DNA of 62,468 nt from Algoriphagus iocasae. GTDB taxonomy: Bacteria > Bacteroidota > Bacteroidia > Cytophagales > Cyclobacteriaceae. Position 1 is the stretch's first letter. Every line of letters starts with the position of its first letter. The stretch lies in contig NZ_JACIJO010000003.1 of assembly GCF_014206875.1 (NCBI RefSeq), positions 1,365,852-1,428,319 on the forward strand, given 5' to 3'. Positions 26,586-35,655 of the stretch are shown here, in pieces. Below the pieces are notes generated by a model. That model saw only the letters and a program-made list of their open reading frames with translations. It searched no databases and was not told where the DNA came from. A program made the position numbers and the translations under genes.

Positions 26586-27486
26586 TCAAAATGCATTTCT
26601 AATCATTTTCACAGCTTCGCTGATTGCGATTTCCTGTGGTCTTCTTGGCGTCTTTATGATGCTGCGCAAAATGTCCATGACTGGAGATGCTATTTCACAT
26701 GCTGTCCTACCCGGTATAGTTATCGGATTCTTTATTTCTGGAAGTCAAAGAGGCTTGGAAGTAATTATTGGAGCTGGGATTTTGGGCATTTTTGCCACCT
26801 TAATAATTGACTGGCTAAGACAAAAAGCCAGAGTGCAGCTCGATGCTTCCATTGGAATTACCTTTACCCTACTCTTTGCCGTAGGCATCATTCTGATTAA
26901 TCTCTTGGCATATAAAGTCGACCTAGATCAGGAATGTGTGCTTTATGGAGAGATTGCCTACCTACCGATTGACCTTTGGATATCCGATTCAGGTTTTAAT
27001 TTCGGGCCAAGAATCACCTATTTAGCAATCCTTAATGTAACATTGGTAGTAGCATTTATCACCCTATTATTTAAGGAGTTAACCCTTACCAGCTTCGATG
27101 AAAACTTTAGCTCTGTAATTGGCATTCCTTCCAAAGGAATAAACCTTGCTTTGATGTCCATGGTCTCCTATACTACAGTGAGTAGCTTTGAGGCTGTGGG
27201 AGCAATTCTAGTAGTGGCTTTATTGGTGGTTCCACCTTCTACCGCTTTCCTTTGGACCAAAAAATTGATGCCTTTGATTCGGCTTACTTGTGGATTAGGC
27301 ATTTTTATTGCGATATCAGGTTATTATCTTGCTTACCTCGTAGATAGCTCCATAGCTGGAATGATGGTAGCGGTTTCAGGGATACTATTTCTGGCAAGTG
27401 TGTTAATTAATGGCAAAAAACCTAAATTTACATGGGAACTTCCTTGGAACAAGAGTCGTTTAGCCCTCGAAGACAAGCAATTATGA
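26572..27486 (+). CDS. Second metal ABC permease
   Basis: 304 residues with ABC-3 permease motifs (MLRKMSMTGDAISHAVLPGIVIGFF; VGAILVVALLVVPPSTAFLW). It lacks the soluble tail of its partner, so the pair would form an asymmetric heterodimer. The ATG at 26572 is followed at once by another (26575); both overlap the end of the preceding gene. The stop overlaps the ATG of the thioredoxin-like gene. Confidence 0.92.
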   Translation: MMTFDQNAFLIIFTASLIAISCGLLGVFMMLRKMSMTGDAISHAVLPGIVIGFFISGSQRGLEVIIGAGILGIFATLIIDWLRQKARVQLDASIGITFTLLFAVGIILINLLAYKVDLDQECVLYGEIAYLPIDLWISDSGFNFGPRITYLAILNVTLVVAFITLLFKELTLTSFDENFSSVIGIPSKGINLALMSMVSYTTVSSFEAVGAILVVALLVVPPSTAFLWTKKLMPLIRLTCGLGIFIAISGYYLAYLVDSSIAGMMVAVSGILFLASVLINGKKPKFTWELPWNKSRLALEDKQL

Positions 27487-27935
27487 AGAAATTATTTCTA
27501 GTAGCATTTATAACTTTAATCAGCCTAGCTGCCAATGCGCAGGAAAAAATCGAATGGATGAAATTTGAAGATGCTGTAGCAGCAAATCAAAAGAATCCTA
27601 AAATGCTGATTGTGGATGTTTATACCGACTGGTGTGGCTGGTGTAAGAAAATGGATGCTTTGACATTTCAAGACCCAAAAGTCATCGAATATATCAACAG
27701 CCAGTTTTATGCTGTGAAACTAAATGCGGAAGACACCAAACGCACCTTTGATTTTATGGGCAAAAAGTATTCTGAAGCTCAAATGGCTGCAGTAATGCGG
27801 GTTCAGTCCTACCCTAATTTTGTAATAATCGACGAAACTCTAAAAAACATCACCCAGCTTCCTGGCTATCGTGAACCAGAGCAATTTCTAGAAGGATTGG
27901 GAGTTATCGTAAAAAAAGGATTTAGAGGACAATGA
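27483..27935 (+). CDS. Periplasmic thioredoxin-like protein
   Basis: 150 residues from the ATG at 27483 (MKKLFLVAFITLISLAANAQ signal peptide). A frame extension back to 27432 lies inside the permease gene and is rejected. The thioredoxin fold has MLIVDVYTDWCGWCKKMD, a CxxC active site of CGWC type, and the cis-Pro in VQSYPNFVIID. It is probably a thiol-disulfide protein. It is joined by ATGA overlaps to the metal permease and to mnmE. Confidence 0.88.
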   Translation: MKKLFLVAFITLISLAANAQEKIEWMKFEDAVAANQKNPKMLIVDVYTDWCGWCKKMDALTFQDPKVIEYINSQFYAVKLNAEDTKRTFDFMGKKYSEAQMAAVMRVQSYPNFVIIDETLKNITQLPGYREPEQFLEGLGVIVKKGFRGQ

Positions 27936-29314
27936 GTTTTTCGCTTTCCGAAAGCAATGACACCATCATCGCTTTGGCAACGCCACAAGGTGTAGGTGCT
28001 ATTGCAGTAATCCGACTTTCCGGAAAAGATGCCATCCGACTGACAAATGAGGTCTTTTTTGGCAAAAATCTGGAAAAACAAGAATCCCATACCATACATT
28101 TTGGAACTATCAGAGATGGAGAAAAGATCATCGATGAGGTCTTGGTTTCTCTTTTCATCTCTCCAAAATCATTCACAAAGGAAAATGTCGTGGAAATTTC
28201 CACGCATGGTTCCTCCTATATCATCAATCAGGTCATCAAACTTTTCCTGAAGAAAGGCGCAAGACCTGCCAAACCAGGAGAATTTACTCAGCGAGCTTTC
28301 CTCAATGGACAATTTGATTTGGCTCAGGCGGAAGCAGTAGCGGATTTGATCCATGCTGATTCGGAAACCAGCCATCAGGCTGCACTCAGCCAAATGCGTG
28401 GTGGATTCAGCAGTGAAATCCAGCAACTTCGGGAAAAGCTGATCCATTTTGCTTCTATGATCGAATTGGAACTCGACTTCGGCGAAGAAGATGTGGAGTT
28501 TGCCAGCCGAACGGAATTGCAAGAGCTGGTCGAAAGACTTCTGCGAGTGGTAGAGGAATTGATTTTAAGTTTCGATCTGGGAAATGTGATCAAAAACGGA
28601 GTGCCTACGGTAATCGCCGGAAAACCGAATGCAGGCAAGTCCACTCTACTCAATGCCCTTCTCAACGAAGAAAAAGCCATCGTTTCCGATATTGCCGGTA
28701 CAACACGTGATTTTATTGAAGATGAAATCAATTTAGGTGGAGTGATTTTCCGCTTTATCGATACGGCAGGTTTACGGGAAACTACGGATACCATCGAGGC
28801 TATTGGAGTGAGCAGAACGCAGGAGAAAATGAAGACTGCATCCCTGATCCTTTATTTATTTGACTTGGGCGATACGGATTTGGTTGAGATCAATCGGGAT
28901 GTCAATAAGCTGGAAAACCTGGGTGTTCCCTTTCTGAAAATCGCCAATAAAATCGATAAAGGTAATCCTGAATTGGTTTCTGAACTGAAGTCAAAATACC
29001 CCGATACCATTTTTATTTCTGCAGGTAACAAAGAAAATCTAGAAGGTTTAAAAGCAAAAATCTTGGAATTGGTCAATCTGGACAAGTTCAAAACCGGAAA
29101 TACCATCGTCACCAATGTGCGTCATTACGATTCCTTGATCAAAACCAGAGACTCCCTATTGGATATTTTAAGAGGCATCGATGAGCAGATCACCAATGAC
29201 TTTGTGGCAATGGATATCCGTCGCTCCCTACACTACCTTGGAGAAATCACAGGTGAGATTACTACCGATGATCTGCTTGCGAACATCTTCTCCAAGTTCT
29301 GTATCGGAAAGTAA
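27932..29314 (+). CDS. mnmE: tRNA modification GTPase MnmE
   Basis: 460 residues, complete. N-terminal tetrahydrofolate-binding domain (ALATPQGVGAIAVIRLSG). The GTPase domain is inserted at about 220-380 with G1 AGKPNAGKSTLLNALL, G2 GTTRD, G3 DTAGLRET and G4 NKID. The C-terminus is FSKFCIGK with the essential cysteine. With MnmG it makes the cmnm5 modification at wobble U34. The last 18 bases (29297-29314) are a known type of integration target, and the island starts right after the stop codon; the coding sequence itself is preserved. Confidence 0.97.
   Translation: MSFSLSESNDTIIALATPQGVGAIAVIRLSGKDAIRLTNEVFFGKNLEKQESHTIHFGTIRDGEKIIDEVLVSLFISPKSFTKENVVEISTHGSSYIINQVIKLFLKKGARPAKPGEFTQRAFLNGQFDLAQAEAVADLIHADSETSHQAALSQMRGGFSSEIQQLREKLIHFASMIELELDFGEEDVEFASRTELQELVERLLRVVEELILSFDLGNVIKNGVPTVIAGKPNAGKSTLLNALLNEEKAIVSDIAGTTRDFIEDEINLGGVIFRFIDTAGLRETTDTIEAIGVSRTQEKMKTASLILYLFDLGDTDLVEINRDVNKLENLGVPFLKIANKIDKGNPELVSELKSKYPDTIFISAGNKENLEGLKAKILELVNLDKFKTGNTIVTNVRHYDSLIKTRDSLLDILRGIDEQITNDFVAMDIRRSLHYLGEITGEITTDDLLANIFSKFCIGK
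29297..29314 (+). other. Candidate attL/attB core at the 3' end of mnmE
   Basis: TTCTGTATCGGAAAGTAA, the last six codons of mnmE, is very similar to the site used by SGI1-type islands at the end of the same gene (established knowledge, recalled, not aligned here). A degenerate partner, TGTATCGGGAAATAG, occurs at 58862-58876 beyond the last island gene. Twelve of 17 aligned positions match, so the right core is weak. Confidence 0.5.
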
Positions 29315-29380
29315 TTACATTTCCATTAATACGCTAAACCCTTCTTTTTCTATCATTTAGGATATTTTTCCTTCCTTTGT

Positions 29381-29423
29381 TTGTTGCTAATTATCCCTTT
29401 TTTTCCGTATATTTGTTGCTAAT
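29381..29423 (+). repeat. Integrase arm-site-like 11-base repeats, left end
   Basis: TTGTTGCTAAT occurs at 29381-29391 and 29413-29423; the second is followed by CAGTTGTTAC. The same word opens a tandem pair at the right end of the island (58801-58822). A further TGTTGGTAGCAACA palindrome lies at 29446-29459. These fit arm-type binding sites of the island's tyrosine integrase or its excisionase, by position and repetition only. Confidence 0.6.
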
Positions 29424-29556
29424 CAGTTGTTACTAGAAACAAGTTTGTTGGTAGCAACAGATTTTTTGAGCAATGGCGAGATGATGTTACATCGGGATAC
29501 ATACTGATACAAATGGATATTCTCTGAGACATTTTTAAGCCAAAAAGGAAAACACC

Positions 29557-29910
29557 ATGAGCAGCAGTATAGAAGTTCCAAAGATTTGTCAGGACTGCGG
29601 AAAGTCTTTCATCGCAAAGACAACCGTAACCAAATTTTGCAGCCACAAGTGCGCCTCCCGAAACTACAAGAAGCGTAAGCGAGAAGAAAAGGTTGAGGAG
29701 GTCGCCCCTATCGTGGTACAGAGAATTGAATACAATCAGGAACAGTTGAAGGACAAAGATTTTCTCAGTGTAGAGGAAACCTGCAAGCTCTTAGGTGCAA
29801 GCCGCATGACAATCTATCGGCAGATAAAAGCCGGAAACATCCGAGCGGCAAAGATTGGCAGTCGCACAATCATCAAGAGAACCGAAATCGATAAACTGTT
29901 TCAGATATGA
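29557..29910 (+). CDS. Excisionase-like HTH protein with N-terminal zinc finger
   Basis: 117 residues. Residues about 8-40 contain CQDCGKSF..KFCSHKCASRNYKKR, a short four-cysteine zinc ribbon. Residues about 68-115 form an HTH_17 (MerR/excisionase-like) domain: FLSVEETCKLLGASRMTIYRQIKAGNIRAAKIGSRTIIKRTEIDKLF. It overlaps the integrase start by four bases, the usual place of an Xis or a regulator of integrase. Confidence 0.8.
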   Translation: MSSSIEVPKICQDCGKSFIAKTTVTKFCSHKCASRNYKKRKREEKVEEVAPIVVQRIEYNQEQLKDKDFLSVEETCKLLGASRMTIYRQIKAGNIRAAKIGSRTIIKRTEIDKLFQI

Positions 29911-31001
29911 AGGTAACACTAAGACAACGCAACCAGGGCGGACAGACCAGCTTATACCTCGACTATTACCACAAGGGAAAGCGGAAAACCGAGTACCTAA
30001 AATTGTACCTCGACCCCAATGCAAAGACCAAGGAGGAAAAAGAGGTCAATAAAAAGACCATGCAACTTGCAGAAACCATCAGGGCGCAAAGACAAATCGA
30101 AATCCAAAACGGTGTTTATGGCTTTCGTGATCAGGAGAAGCAAAAAGGCAGCTTCCTTTCCTACATTGAATTGCTTGCGCAGCAAAGAGACGACAGCCCC
30201 GGCAATCATGGCAATTGGACCAGCATGATTAAGCACCTGAAAGCCTTTTGCACCTATGATTTATCTTTCACCGAAGTTGACAGGCAATTTGTCCAGGACT
30301 TCAAACAATACCTTGATAAGAAGGCCATAGCCCACGGAAACCAGAAGCTATCTCAAAATTCCAAGTACTCCTATTTCAATAAGCTAAGGGCAGCCCTGAA
30401 ACAGGCCGTGAAAGACGGCATCATTCCAACCAATCCTTCTGAAGGTGTAGAAGCTTTCAAGCAAGGAGAACCTGAAAGAGAGTTTTTGACACTGGATGAG
30501 CTGCAAGCAGCAGTAAAGGCAGAATGTGAAATTCCCATCCTGAAAACGGCATTCATTTTTTCATGCCTTACAGGGCTTCGCTGGTCAGATATAAATAAGC
30601 TCCTTTGGTCGGAGGTGCAGCACTCAAATGAAATGGGCTACTATATCCGATTCAGACAGAAGAAAACCAAAGGAGCGGAAACCCTACCCATTTCAGAACA
30701 AGCCTTCGGCTTGCTCGGAGAACGTGAGGAAAGAGAAGAAAGAGTTTTCAAAGGTTTGAAGTATTCGGCATGGCACAACCTGAAATTGCAACAATGGATG
30801 ATGAAAGCCGGAATCTCCAAAACAATCACTTTCCATTGCGCCCGTCATACCTACGCAACATTGCAGCTTACAATGGGAACCGACATTTACACGGTTTCAA
30901 AGCTCTTAGGCCATAGGGAGCTAAAAACAACTCAAGTCTATGCGAAAATCATAGACGACAAGAAAAAAGAGGCAGCCAGTAAAATCAAACTTGACCTATG
31001 A
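29907..31001 (+). CDS. Tyrosine recombinase / integrase of the island
   Basis: 364 residues. N-terminal arm-binding domain, SAM-like core-binding domain (about 85-190) and catalytic domain with Arg in FSCLTGLRWSDINKL, Lys in RQKKTKGAETLPIS, HxxR in TFHCARHTYATLQ, His in LLGHRELKTTQVYAKI and the nucleophile Tyr in the same segment. All catalytic residues are present, so it should be active. It is placed at the end next to mnmE as expected for the integrating enzyme; ATGA overlaps on both sides join it to the excisionase-like gene and the next gene. Confidence 0.95.
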   Translation: MKVTLRQRNQGGQTSLYLDYYHKGKRKTEYLKLYLDPNAKTKEEKEVNKKTMQLAETIRAQRQIEIQNGVYGFRDQEKQKGSFLSYIELLAQQRDDSPGNHGNWTSMIKHLKAFCTYDLSFTEVDRQFVQDFKQYLDKKAIAHGNQKLSQNSKYSYFNKLRAALKQAVKDGIIPTNPSEGVEAFKQGEPEREFLTLDELQAAVKAECEIPILKTAFIFSCLTGLRWSDINKLLWSEVQHSNEMGYYIRFRQKKTKGAETLPISEQAFGLLGEREEREERVFKGLKYSAWHNLKLQQWMMKAGISKTITFHCARHTYATLQLTMGTDIYTVSKLLGHRELKTTQVYAKIIDDKKKEAASKIKLDL

Positions 31002-32014
31002 GCAATCAAACAAAAATACTTGACGACATTCTCTACCAGGGGCTTCGCCCTTGGTCAGAGAAAAACAGCGTGGACGAAAAGTTTGCTCCAAAGTTCCGTG
31101 CCCTAAAAGAAGCCTCCACTGATTATCAATTCCGGTATGAAATCAAATTTGAAAGGCCATTTGACAACAAAACCAAATACTACTCAAAGCTGATTCTAAA
31201 CACCCTCAAAACGGACGTTGAAAGGCTCTACAACCTCATCAGTGAAGATGATACTGAAAACCTAATCCGCTATTGGCTGGATGATACTTTGAACAAGCGT
31301 TTAAAGACCCGTTTAAAAGACATTGGAAAGCTGATTAAAGAGAAGGAATTTGATTTGACATTCATAGATCCCAAGAAAGCTTCCATTGAGTTTGATCAGG
31401 CACACAAAGCCAACACCTATATCATCCAATTGCTAAAGCTTGCATACATGCAGCTTTACCTCGAAATCCAAGATGCTTTCAGCACTTGGATTGATGATAA
31501 GTTGGTGATAGAGGATTTTTACACCCAGCTTCTACATGAACCAATACCGAAGAAACCATTATTGACCGAGATTCAAATCATTGAGGTTGAAGCAACGGAG
31601 AAACCAGTTAAAAAGCCGGAACCCAAACAAAAGGACATTCCATTCAATTCATTTACCTACAAGCAACTCAATACCGCTCAGGAAAAGATTTCCGATTTGT
31701 GTAGCAGCTTAAAGTTCAACAACCTGATAAGTCAAGACACAACCGTTCCGAATTTCAAGCGAGTATTTTCTAATGCCGAAATCAAAAATCCTGTAGTCTG
31801 GACAGGCACAATCAGCGAACTGTTCTACTTCATCAAACTCATTCACAACGACCTGAAATTGGTTGAGAACTTGAAGCAGAAGCAATGGGAAGTTACTTGC
31901 CTATGCTTCATTGATGCTGATGGTAAGCCCTTTGAAAGAGCAAAATTCAGGTCGCAGAAGAAACCGAAACTAACAGCTCAAAAAATTGAAAAGTCTGTTT
32001 CCAACCTGAAATAA
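30998..32014 (+). CDS. Mobile-element protein of unknown function, RteC-like tail
   Basis: 338 residues, mainly helical and charged. The C-terminal third (FKRVFSNAEIKNPVVWTGTISELFYFIKLIHNDLKLV..W.VTCLCFIDADGKPFERAKFRSQKKP) resembles proteins found next to integrases in Bacteroidota elements, some annotated RteC-like or DUF6617; I am not certain of the family name. It overlaps the integrase by ATGA and is followed by a terminator, so it ends the integration operon. No function is assigned. Confidence 0.6.
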   Translation: MSNQTKILDDILYQGLRPWSEKNSVDEKFAPKFRALKEASTDYQFRYEIKFERPFDNKTKYYSKLILNTLKTDVERLYNLISEDDTENLIRYWLDDTLNKRLKTRLKDIGKLIKEKEFDLTFIDPKKASIEFDQAHKANTYIIQLLKLAYMQLYLEIQDAFSTWIDDKLVIEDFYTQLLHEPIPKKPLLTEIQIIEVEATEKPVKKPEPKQKDIPFNSFTYKQLNTAQEKISDLCSSLKFNNLISQDTTVPNFKRVFSNAEIKNPVVWTGTISELFYFIKLIHNDLKLVENLKQKQWEVTCLCFIDADGKPFERAKFRSQKKPKLTAQKIEKSVSNLK

Positions 32015-32059
32015 GGTACTCTGCACTTTACACCTTCTATCTTTTTTCTGTTTTTGTTT

Positions 32060-32095
32060 AGCCCTCTTTTGCTCAAAAAGGGGGCTTTTATTTTT
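32060..32095 (+). terminator. Terminator of the integrase operon
   Basis: AGCCCTCTTTT / AAAAAGGGGGCT stem with GCTC loop followed by TTTTATTTTT, 45 bases after the preceding stop codon. Confidence 0.8.
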
Positions 32096-32102
32096 CATGC
32101 CC

Positions 32103-32130
32103 CACTCTGCACTCTGCACTCTGCACTGCA
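32103..32130. repeat. Short CACTCTG tandem repeat
   Basis: CACTCTG three times, then CACTGCA, with further TGCACT words to 32146. It lies in the 230-base gap between the integrase operon and the replication module. Confidence 0.8.
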
Positions 32131-32182
32131 CCTTGCTTTCTGCACTCATAACGCCCTGTTAGCCATTCTAATTTAGCCCTGT

Positions 32183-32217
32183 ATTCGACAATCGAATATG
32201 ACATTTGGCCAGATGTC
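32183..32217. promoter_or_regulatory. Two adjacent palindromes before the HTH pair
   Basis: ATTCGACAATCGAAT (32183-32197) has 6-base arms with a 3-base spacer. GACATTTGGCCAGATGTC (32200-32217) is a palindrome with one mismatched pair. Both lie within 65 bases of the first HTH gene of the replication module and are likely operator sites, perhaps for its own HTH proteins; the regulator is not identified. Confidence 0.5.
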
Positions 32218-32245
32218 CATTTCCTAATTCATAATTGATTAAGTC

Positions 32246-32545
32246 ATGGACGAAATAATTGAACGTCTTGAAAATCTCCAACGCCTAATTGAGAGCCAGG
32301 GGATTTACACAAAGGAAGTTTTAAACTTCAATGAAGCTTGCCAGTATCTTGAGCTTTCCCAATCTCACTTGTACAAGTTGACAAGTGCAGGGAGCATTCC
32401 GCACTACAAGCCCAATGGAAAGAAGCTCTATTTCAAAAGAAGCGAGTTGGAAAGCTGGTTGCTACGCAACCGCAATTCCACTCAGGAAGAAATAGACCAA
32501 AGGGCAGCGGATTACCTAATCAAGAAAGGGAGGGTGAAGCTATGA
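32246..32545 (+). CDS. HTH_17 (excisionase/MerR-like) DNA-binding protein 1
   Basis: 99 residues. The HTH runs from about residue 30 to 75: VLNFNEACQYLELSQSHLYKLTSAGSIPHYKPNGKKLYFKRSELESWLL, typical of excisionase-family proteins. The ORF overlaps the next one by ATGA. Tandem small HTH genes directly before a VirE-N/DUF3987 module are common in Bacteroidota islands. Confidence 0.8.
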   Translation: MDEIIERLENLQRLIESQGIYTKEVLNFNEACQYLELSQSHLYKLTSAGSIPHYKPNGKKLYFKRSELESWLLRNRNSTQEEIDQRAADYLIKKGRVKL

Positions 32546-32838
32546 ACGAGATAATGGATATGATCTTGACGCTAACTCAAGACATTAAAACAGTCAAAGC
32601 CTACCTCCTCAACTTCCACAAATCACGTTTGGAGCAATTCAGCGAAGAGTGGATTGATGGACAGGTAGTGATGCAAACGCTTCACATCAGCAAAAGAACC
32701 CTCCAATCCCTTCGGGATAGTGGGGTTCTTCCCTACAGCCGAATCAATGGTAAGTTCTACTACAAGGTTTCTGATATAGAAGCCTTGCTGGAATCAAATT
32801 ACTCACCTTCAAAATCAAAGCACTATGGAGGTAAGTAG
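32542..32838 (+). CDS. HTH_17-like DNA-binding protein 2
   Basis: 98 residues with a helical N-terminus (about 1-30) and an HTH segment at about 40-85: QVVMQTLHISKRTLQSLRDSGVLPYSRINGKFYYKVSDIEALL. It is a diverged paralogue of the gene before it. It overlaps both neighbours (4 and 14 bases), so all are co-translated. Confidence 0.78.
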   Translation: MNEIMDMILTLTQDIKTVKAYLLNFHKSRLEQFSEEWIDGQVVMQTLHISKRTLQSLRDSGVLPYSRINGKFYYKVSDIEALLESNYSPSKSKHYGGK

Positions 32839-33745
32839 AAAAGCCATACTCGACAAAACGCACTACGGCTTAAATATCTACGCCTATGTGCTACGACAGT
32901 ACTATCCGGGTGAAACAGTCCTTTCCCTTTCGGGAAGGGACTGCAAACCTGCGAAGAACCCTTTCAATGAGGACATGCCTACATTGTTGGTAAAGGTTGT
33001 TGACGGTTGTGCTACGCACACCGATTCAGAAGAAGCCATTGCACAAGGCAATGTCTTTGATTTCGCTGCACTGCATTTCAGCCTCGAAGGGCAAGCCCTT
33101 CTCGATAAGCTGAATGAAAAACTGCATTTGCGCATCGGTAAGCAACAAGGTTTTTACGTTCAGGCAGATTCGCAACCTGCGGTTGCTCTTCCTGAAATAG
33201 TCAAACCGGCTGCGCCAGTTTTCAGCTATTTCATTAAGCCTGTCACCAACGTAACACCAAGTCGGCAAGCCTCCTTGGTTGAGGTGTACCACCTTATCAA
33301 AGGCAATGAATTTGCTTCGTGTACAAGTACACTCCGCAACTTTCCCGATCCGAAGGAAGCCAGAAAGTACAAGGCTCAAAATTTCGATTATGTGACCTTC
33401 TCAGGCACTTTCTCAAAGAGAAATGATGCAAACCTTCAAAGACATTCAGGTTTGCTCACAATCGATTTTGACCAAATTGAGGACATTCCTACACTCAAGA
33501 CGGCACTACTCAACGACCACTACTTTGAAACGGAGCTATTGTTTGTATCTCCTTCAGGTGATGGCTTAAAATGGGTAATCCCAATCGACTTGACGCAGGC
33601 AAAACACCAGGACTATTTCAAGGCAGTGGCAAACTACGTTTCCCACACCTACCAACTCGAAATAGACCAATCCGGAAAGGACATTTCAAGAGCCTGTTTC
33701 CTTCCACATGATTCAGAAATATTCATCAATCCTAAATACTTGTAG
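32825..33745 (+). CDS. VirE-N / BT4734-like replication-module protein
   Basis: 306 residues. Residues about 1-100 resemble the CHC2-like opening of element primases (DCKPAKNPFNEDMPTLLV..GNVFDFAALHF). Residues about 135-305 match the BT4734-like N-terminal (VirE-N) domain: FDYVTFSGTFSKRNDANLQRHSGLLTIDFDQIEDI and LLFVSPSGDGLKWVIPIDL..ISRACFLPHDSEIFINP. The latter resembles archaeo-eukaryotic primase-polymerase folds with an Asp pair in TIDFDQ. It sits 3 bases before the DUF3987 gene, forming a primase-helicase pair by inference. Confidence 0.75.
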   Translation: MEVSRKAILDKTHYGLNIYAYVLRQYYPGETVLSLSGRDCKPAKNPFNEDMPTLLVKVVDGCATHTDSEEAIAQGNVFDFAALHFSLEGQALLDKLNEKLHLRIGKQQGFYVQADSQPAVALPEIVKPAAPVFSYFIKPVTNVTPSRQASLVEVYHLIKGNEFASCTSTLRNFPDPKEARKYKAQNFDYVTFSGTFSKRNDANLQRHSGLLTIDFDQIEDIPTLKTALLNDHYFETELLFVSPSGDGLKWVIPIDLTQAKHQDYFKAVANYVSHTYQLEIDQSGKDISRACFLPHDSEIFINPKYL

Positions 33746-33748
33746 GAC

Positions 33749-35566
33749 ATGGAAAGAAAAACATTCAATCCGCAGGATTGGCTTAATCAGCCAACCCCGC
33801 AACCGAAAGTTACAGAGCAACAAACTTTCAATACAGATTCTCAACCAGACGAAGTAGAACGTATCATCCAAAGCATTGAAGCCAACCGAACAGATATTAC
33901 CTCCACATATAGCGATTGGGTAAATATCGGCTTTGCCTTCTCTGATGAGTTTGGAGAAAATGGCCGTACCCTATTTCATAGGGTGAGCCAGTTTTATCCA
34001 GGCTATTCCGCACCGGAGTGCGACAAGCAATTTGACAATTGCTTGAAATCAAAAGGTCATGGCGTTTCACTAAAGACCTTTTTCTACCTCGCCAAAGATG
34101 CAGGAATTGACATCGCACCTCCACGAATAGAAAAACAGGATCAGCGAACTTTCAAAAGTGAAAAGCTGAATGGTAGTCAATCTGACTACCACCAGCCCGA
34201 AAATCAGGAACCGGAAGAAATGCCAACCCTTCCAGATTCCTTGTTTCCTGAACTTCCTGAATTTCTGCAAAAGGTTGTGGCGGTTGCCACTTCCAATGAA
34301 GAAAGAGATATTCTTCTCCTCGGTTCCCTCGGTGCTATCAGCGCATGTTTGCCCAAAGTATCGGGCATCTATGATGGCAAACGAGTATTCCCCAATCTAT
34401 TCCTATTCATTACAGCCCAGGCATCCGCAGGTAAAGGCCGCTTGGTGCATTGCCGCCAGTTGGTCAATCTCATTCATAAAGAATTGAGGGAACAAGCCAA
34501 ACTCCATAAACAGCACTATGAATTGGAAATGGTAGAATACAACTCAAAAAAGGGAAAGGAAGAAGGTATCGAGAAACCAGCCAAACCTCCTGAAAAAATG
34601 CTGTTCATTCCAGCCAACAACAGTTCAACGGGTGCTTATCAGCTTTTGGGTGATAGTGATGGCAGAGGTCTGATATTCGAGACCGAAGGTGATACCTTGG
34701 CCCATGCCTTCAAGAGCGATTACGGCAATTACAGTGATGGCTTTAGAAAAGCCTTTCACCATGAAACCATTTCCTACTATCGCAGAACCGACCGTGAGTT
34801 TGTGGACATAGAAAGCCCTTGCCTTTCTACTGTCCTTTCAGGAACGCCAAAACAAGTTTCGGCATTGATACCCAACGCTGAAAACGGCTTATTCAGCCGT
34901 TTCATCTTCTATTTCATGAACGTTCGCCCGGTGTGGAAAAATGTCTTTGCCAGTCAAACGGATAACGGCCTGGACGATTACTTTGAAGACTTGGGCAATG
35001 AGTTCTATGAACTCTACAAAGTCATCATGCAGAATGAGCCAAAGCAGTTCTACCTTACGGCGGACCAACAGGAGCAATTCAACCAGTTCTTTGGGCAGAT
35101 ACAGGAAAAGTACATGAACCTTCAAGGGTTGGACTACATGGCAACTATCAGAAGGTTAGGTTTGATTGCCTACCGCATCTGCATGATATTTTCCGCTTTG
35201 CGAATCATGGAAACAGGCGACACTTCCCATAAGCTGATTTGTGAGGAAAGGGATTTTCAAGCTTCGCTTTCAATGGTCAAAGTGCTGGTGAAGCATTCCA
35301 GTAAAGTGTTTGGAGAACTTCCACAAGAAGAGCCTAAGCCAACCCGCATGAATAAGAAGGAGAAGTTTCTGTATGCCTTGCCACATACATTCAATCGACA
35401 GAAGTATCTCGAAGTAGCAAAGGCCATGAGCATTCCTGCAAAGACAGCCGAAGGCTATATCACCGCTTTTGCCAAATCGGGATTGGTTCACCGTGAATCT
35501 CAGGACAATTATATCAACACCTCACTTGAGGAAGTTAAGGATTCTAAGGATGCTGAGGACGTATAG
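33749..35566 (+). CDS. PriCT-2 / DUF3987 primase-helicase-like protein
   Basis: 605 residues. Residues about 35-110 form a PriCT-2-type primase C-terminal domain (SDWVNIGFAFSDEFGENGRTLFHRVSQFYPGYS). Residues about 150-510 are DUF3987, a P-loop-derived domain found in element replication proteins, with LLGSLGAISACLPKVSG, TAQASAGKGRLV (A-loop like) and LIFETEGDTLAHAF (acidic Walker-B-like). The C-terminus has a winged-helix-like region (YLEVAKAMSIPAKTAEGYITAFAKSGLV). It is probably involved in element replication. Confidence 0.78.
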   Translation: MERKTFNPQDWLNQPTPQPKVTEQQTFNTDSQPDEVERIIQSIEANRTDITSTYSDWVNIGFAFSDEFGENGRTLFHRVSQFYPGYSAPECDKQFDNCLKSKGHGVSLKTFFYLAKDAGIDIAPPRIEKQDQRTFKSEKLNGSQSDYHQPENQEPEEMPTLPDSLFPELPEFLQKVVAVATSNEERDILLLGSLGAISACLPKVSGIYDGKRVFPNLFLFITAQASAGKGRLVHCRQLVNLIHKELREQAKLHKQHYELEMVEYNSKKGKEEGIEKPAKPPEKMLFIPANNSSTGAYQLLGDSDGRGLIFETEGDTLAHAFKSDYGNYSDGFRKAFHHETISYYRRTDREFVDIESPCLSTVLSGTPKQVSALIPNAENGLFSRFIFYFMNVRPVWKNVFASQTDNGLDDYFEDLGNEFYELYKVIMQNEPKQFYLTADQQEQFNQFFGQIQEKYMNLQGLDYMATIRRLGLIAYRICMIFSALRIMETGDTSHKLICEERDFQASLSMVKVLVKHSSKVFGELPQEEPKPTRMNKKEKFLYALPHTFNRQKYLEVAKAMSIPAKTAEGYITAFAKSGLVHRESQDNYINTSLEEVKDSKDAEDV

Positions 35567-35655
35567 TCCTTGGCATCCTCCATTTCCTCAAAATCCTGAA
35601 TCTTAAAAAATCAGTCTAACCTCTTTTTTCTTTCTTTTCTTTTCCTATATTGTCC

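Noticed and set aside
32103..32130. A CRISPR array, suggested by short repeats.
   Set aside because: The units are 7 bases without spacers, and no cas gene is present anywhere in the window.
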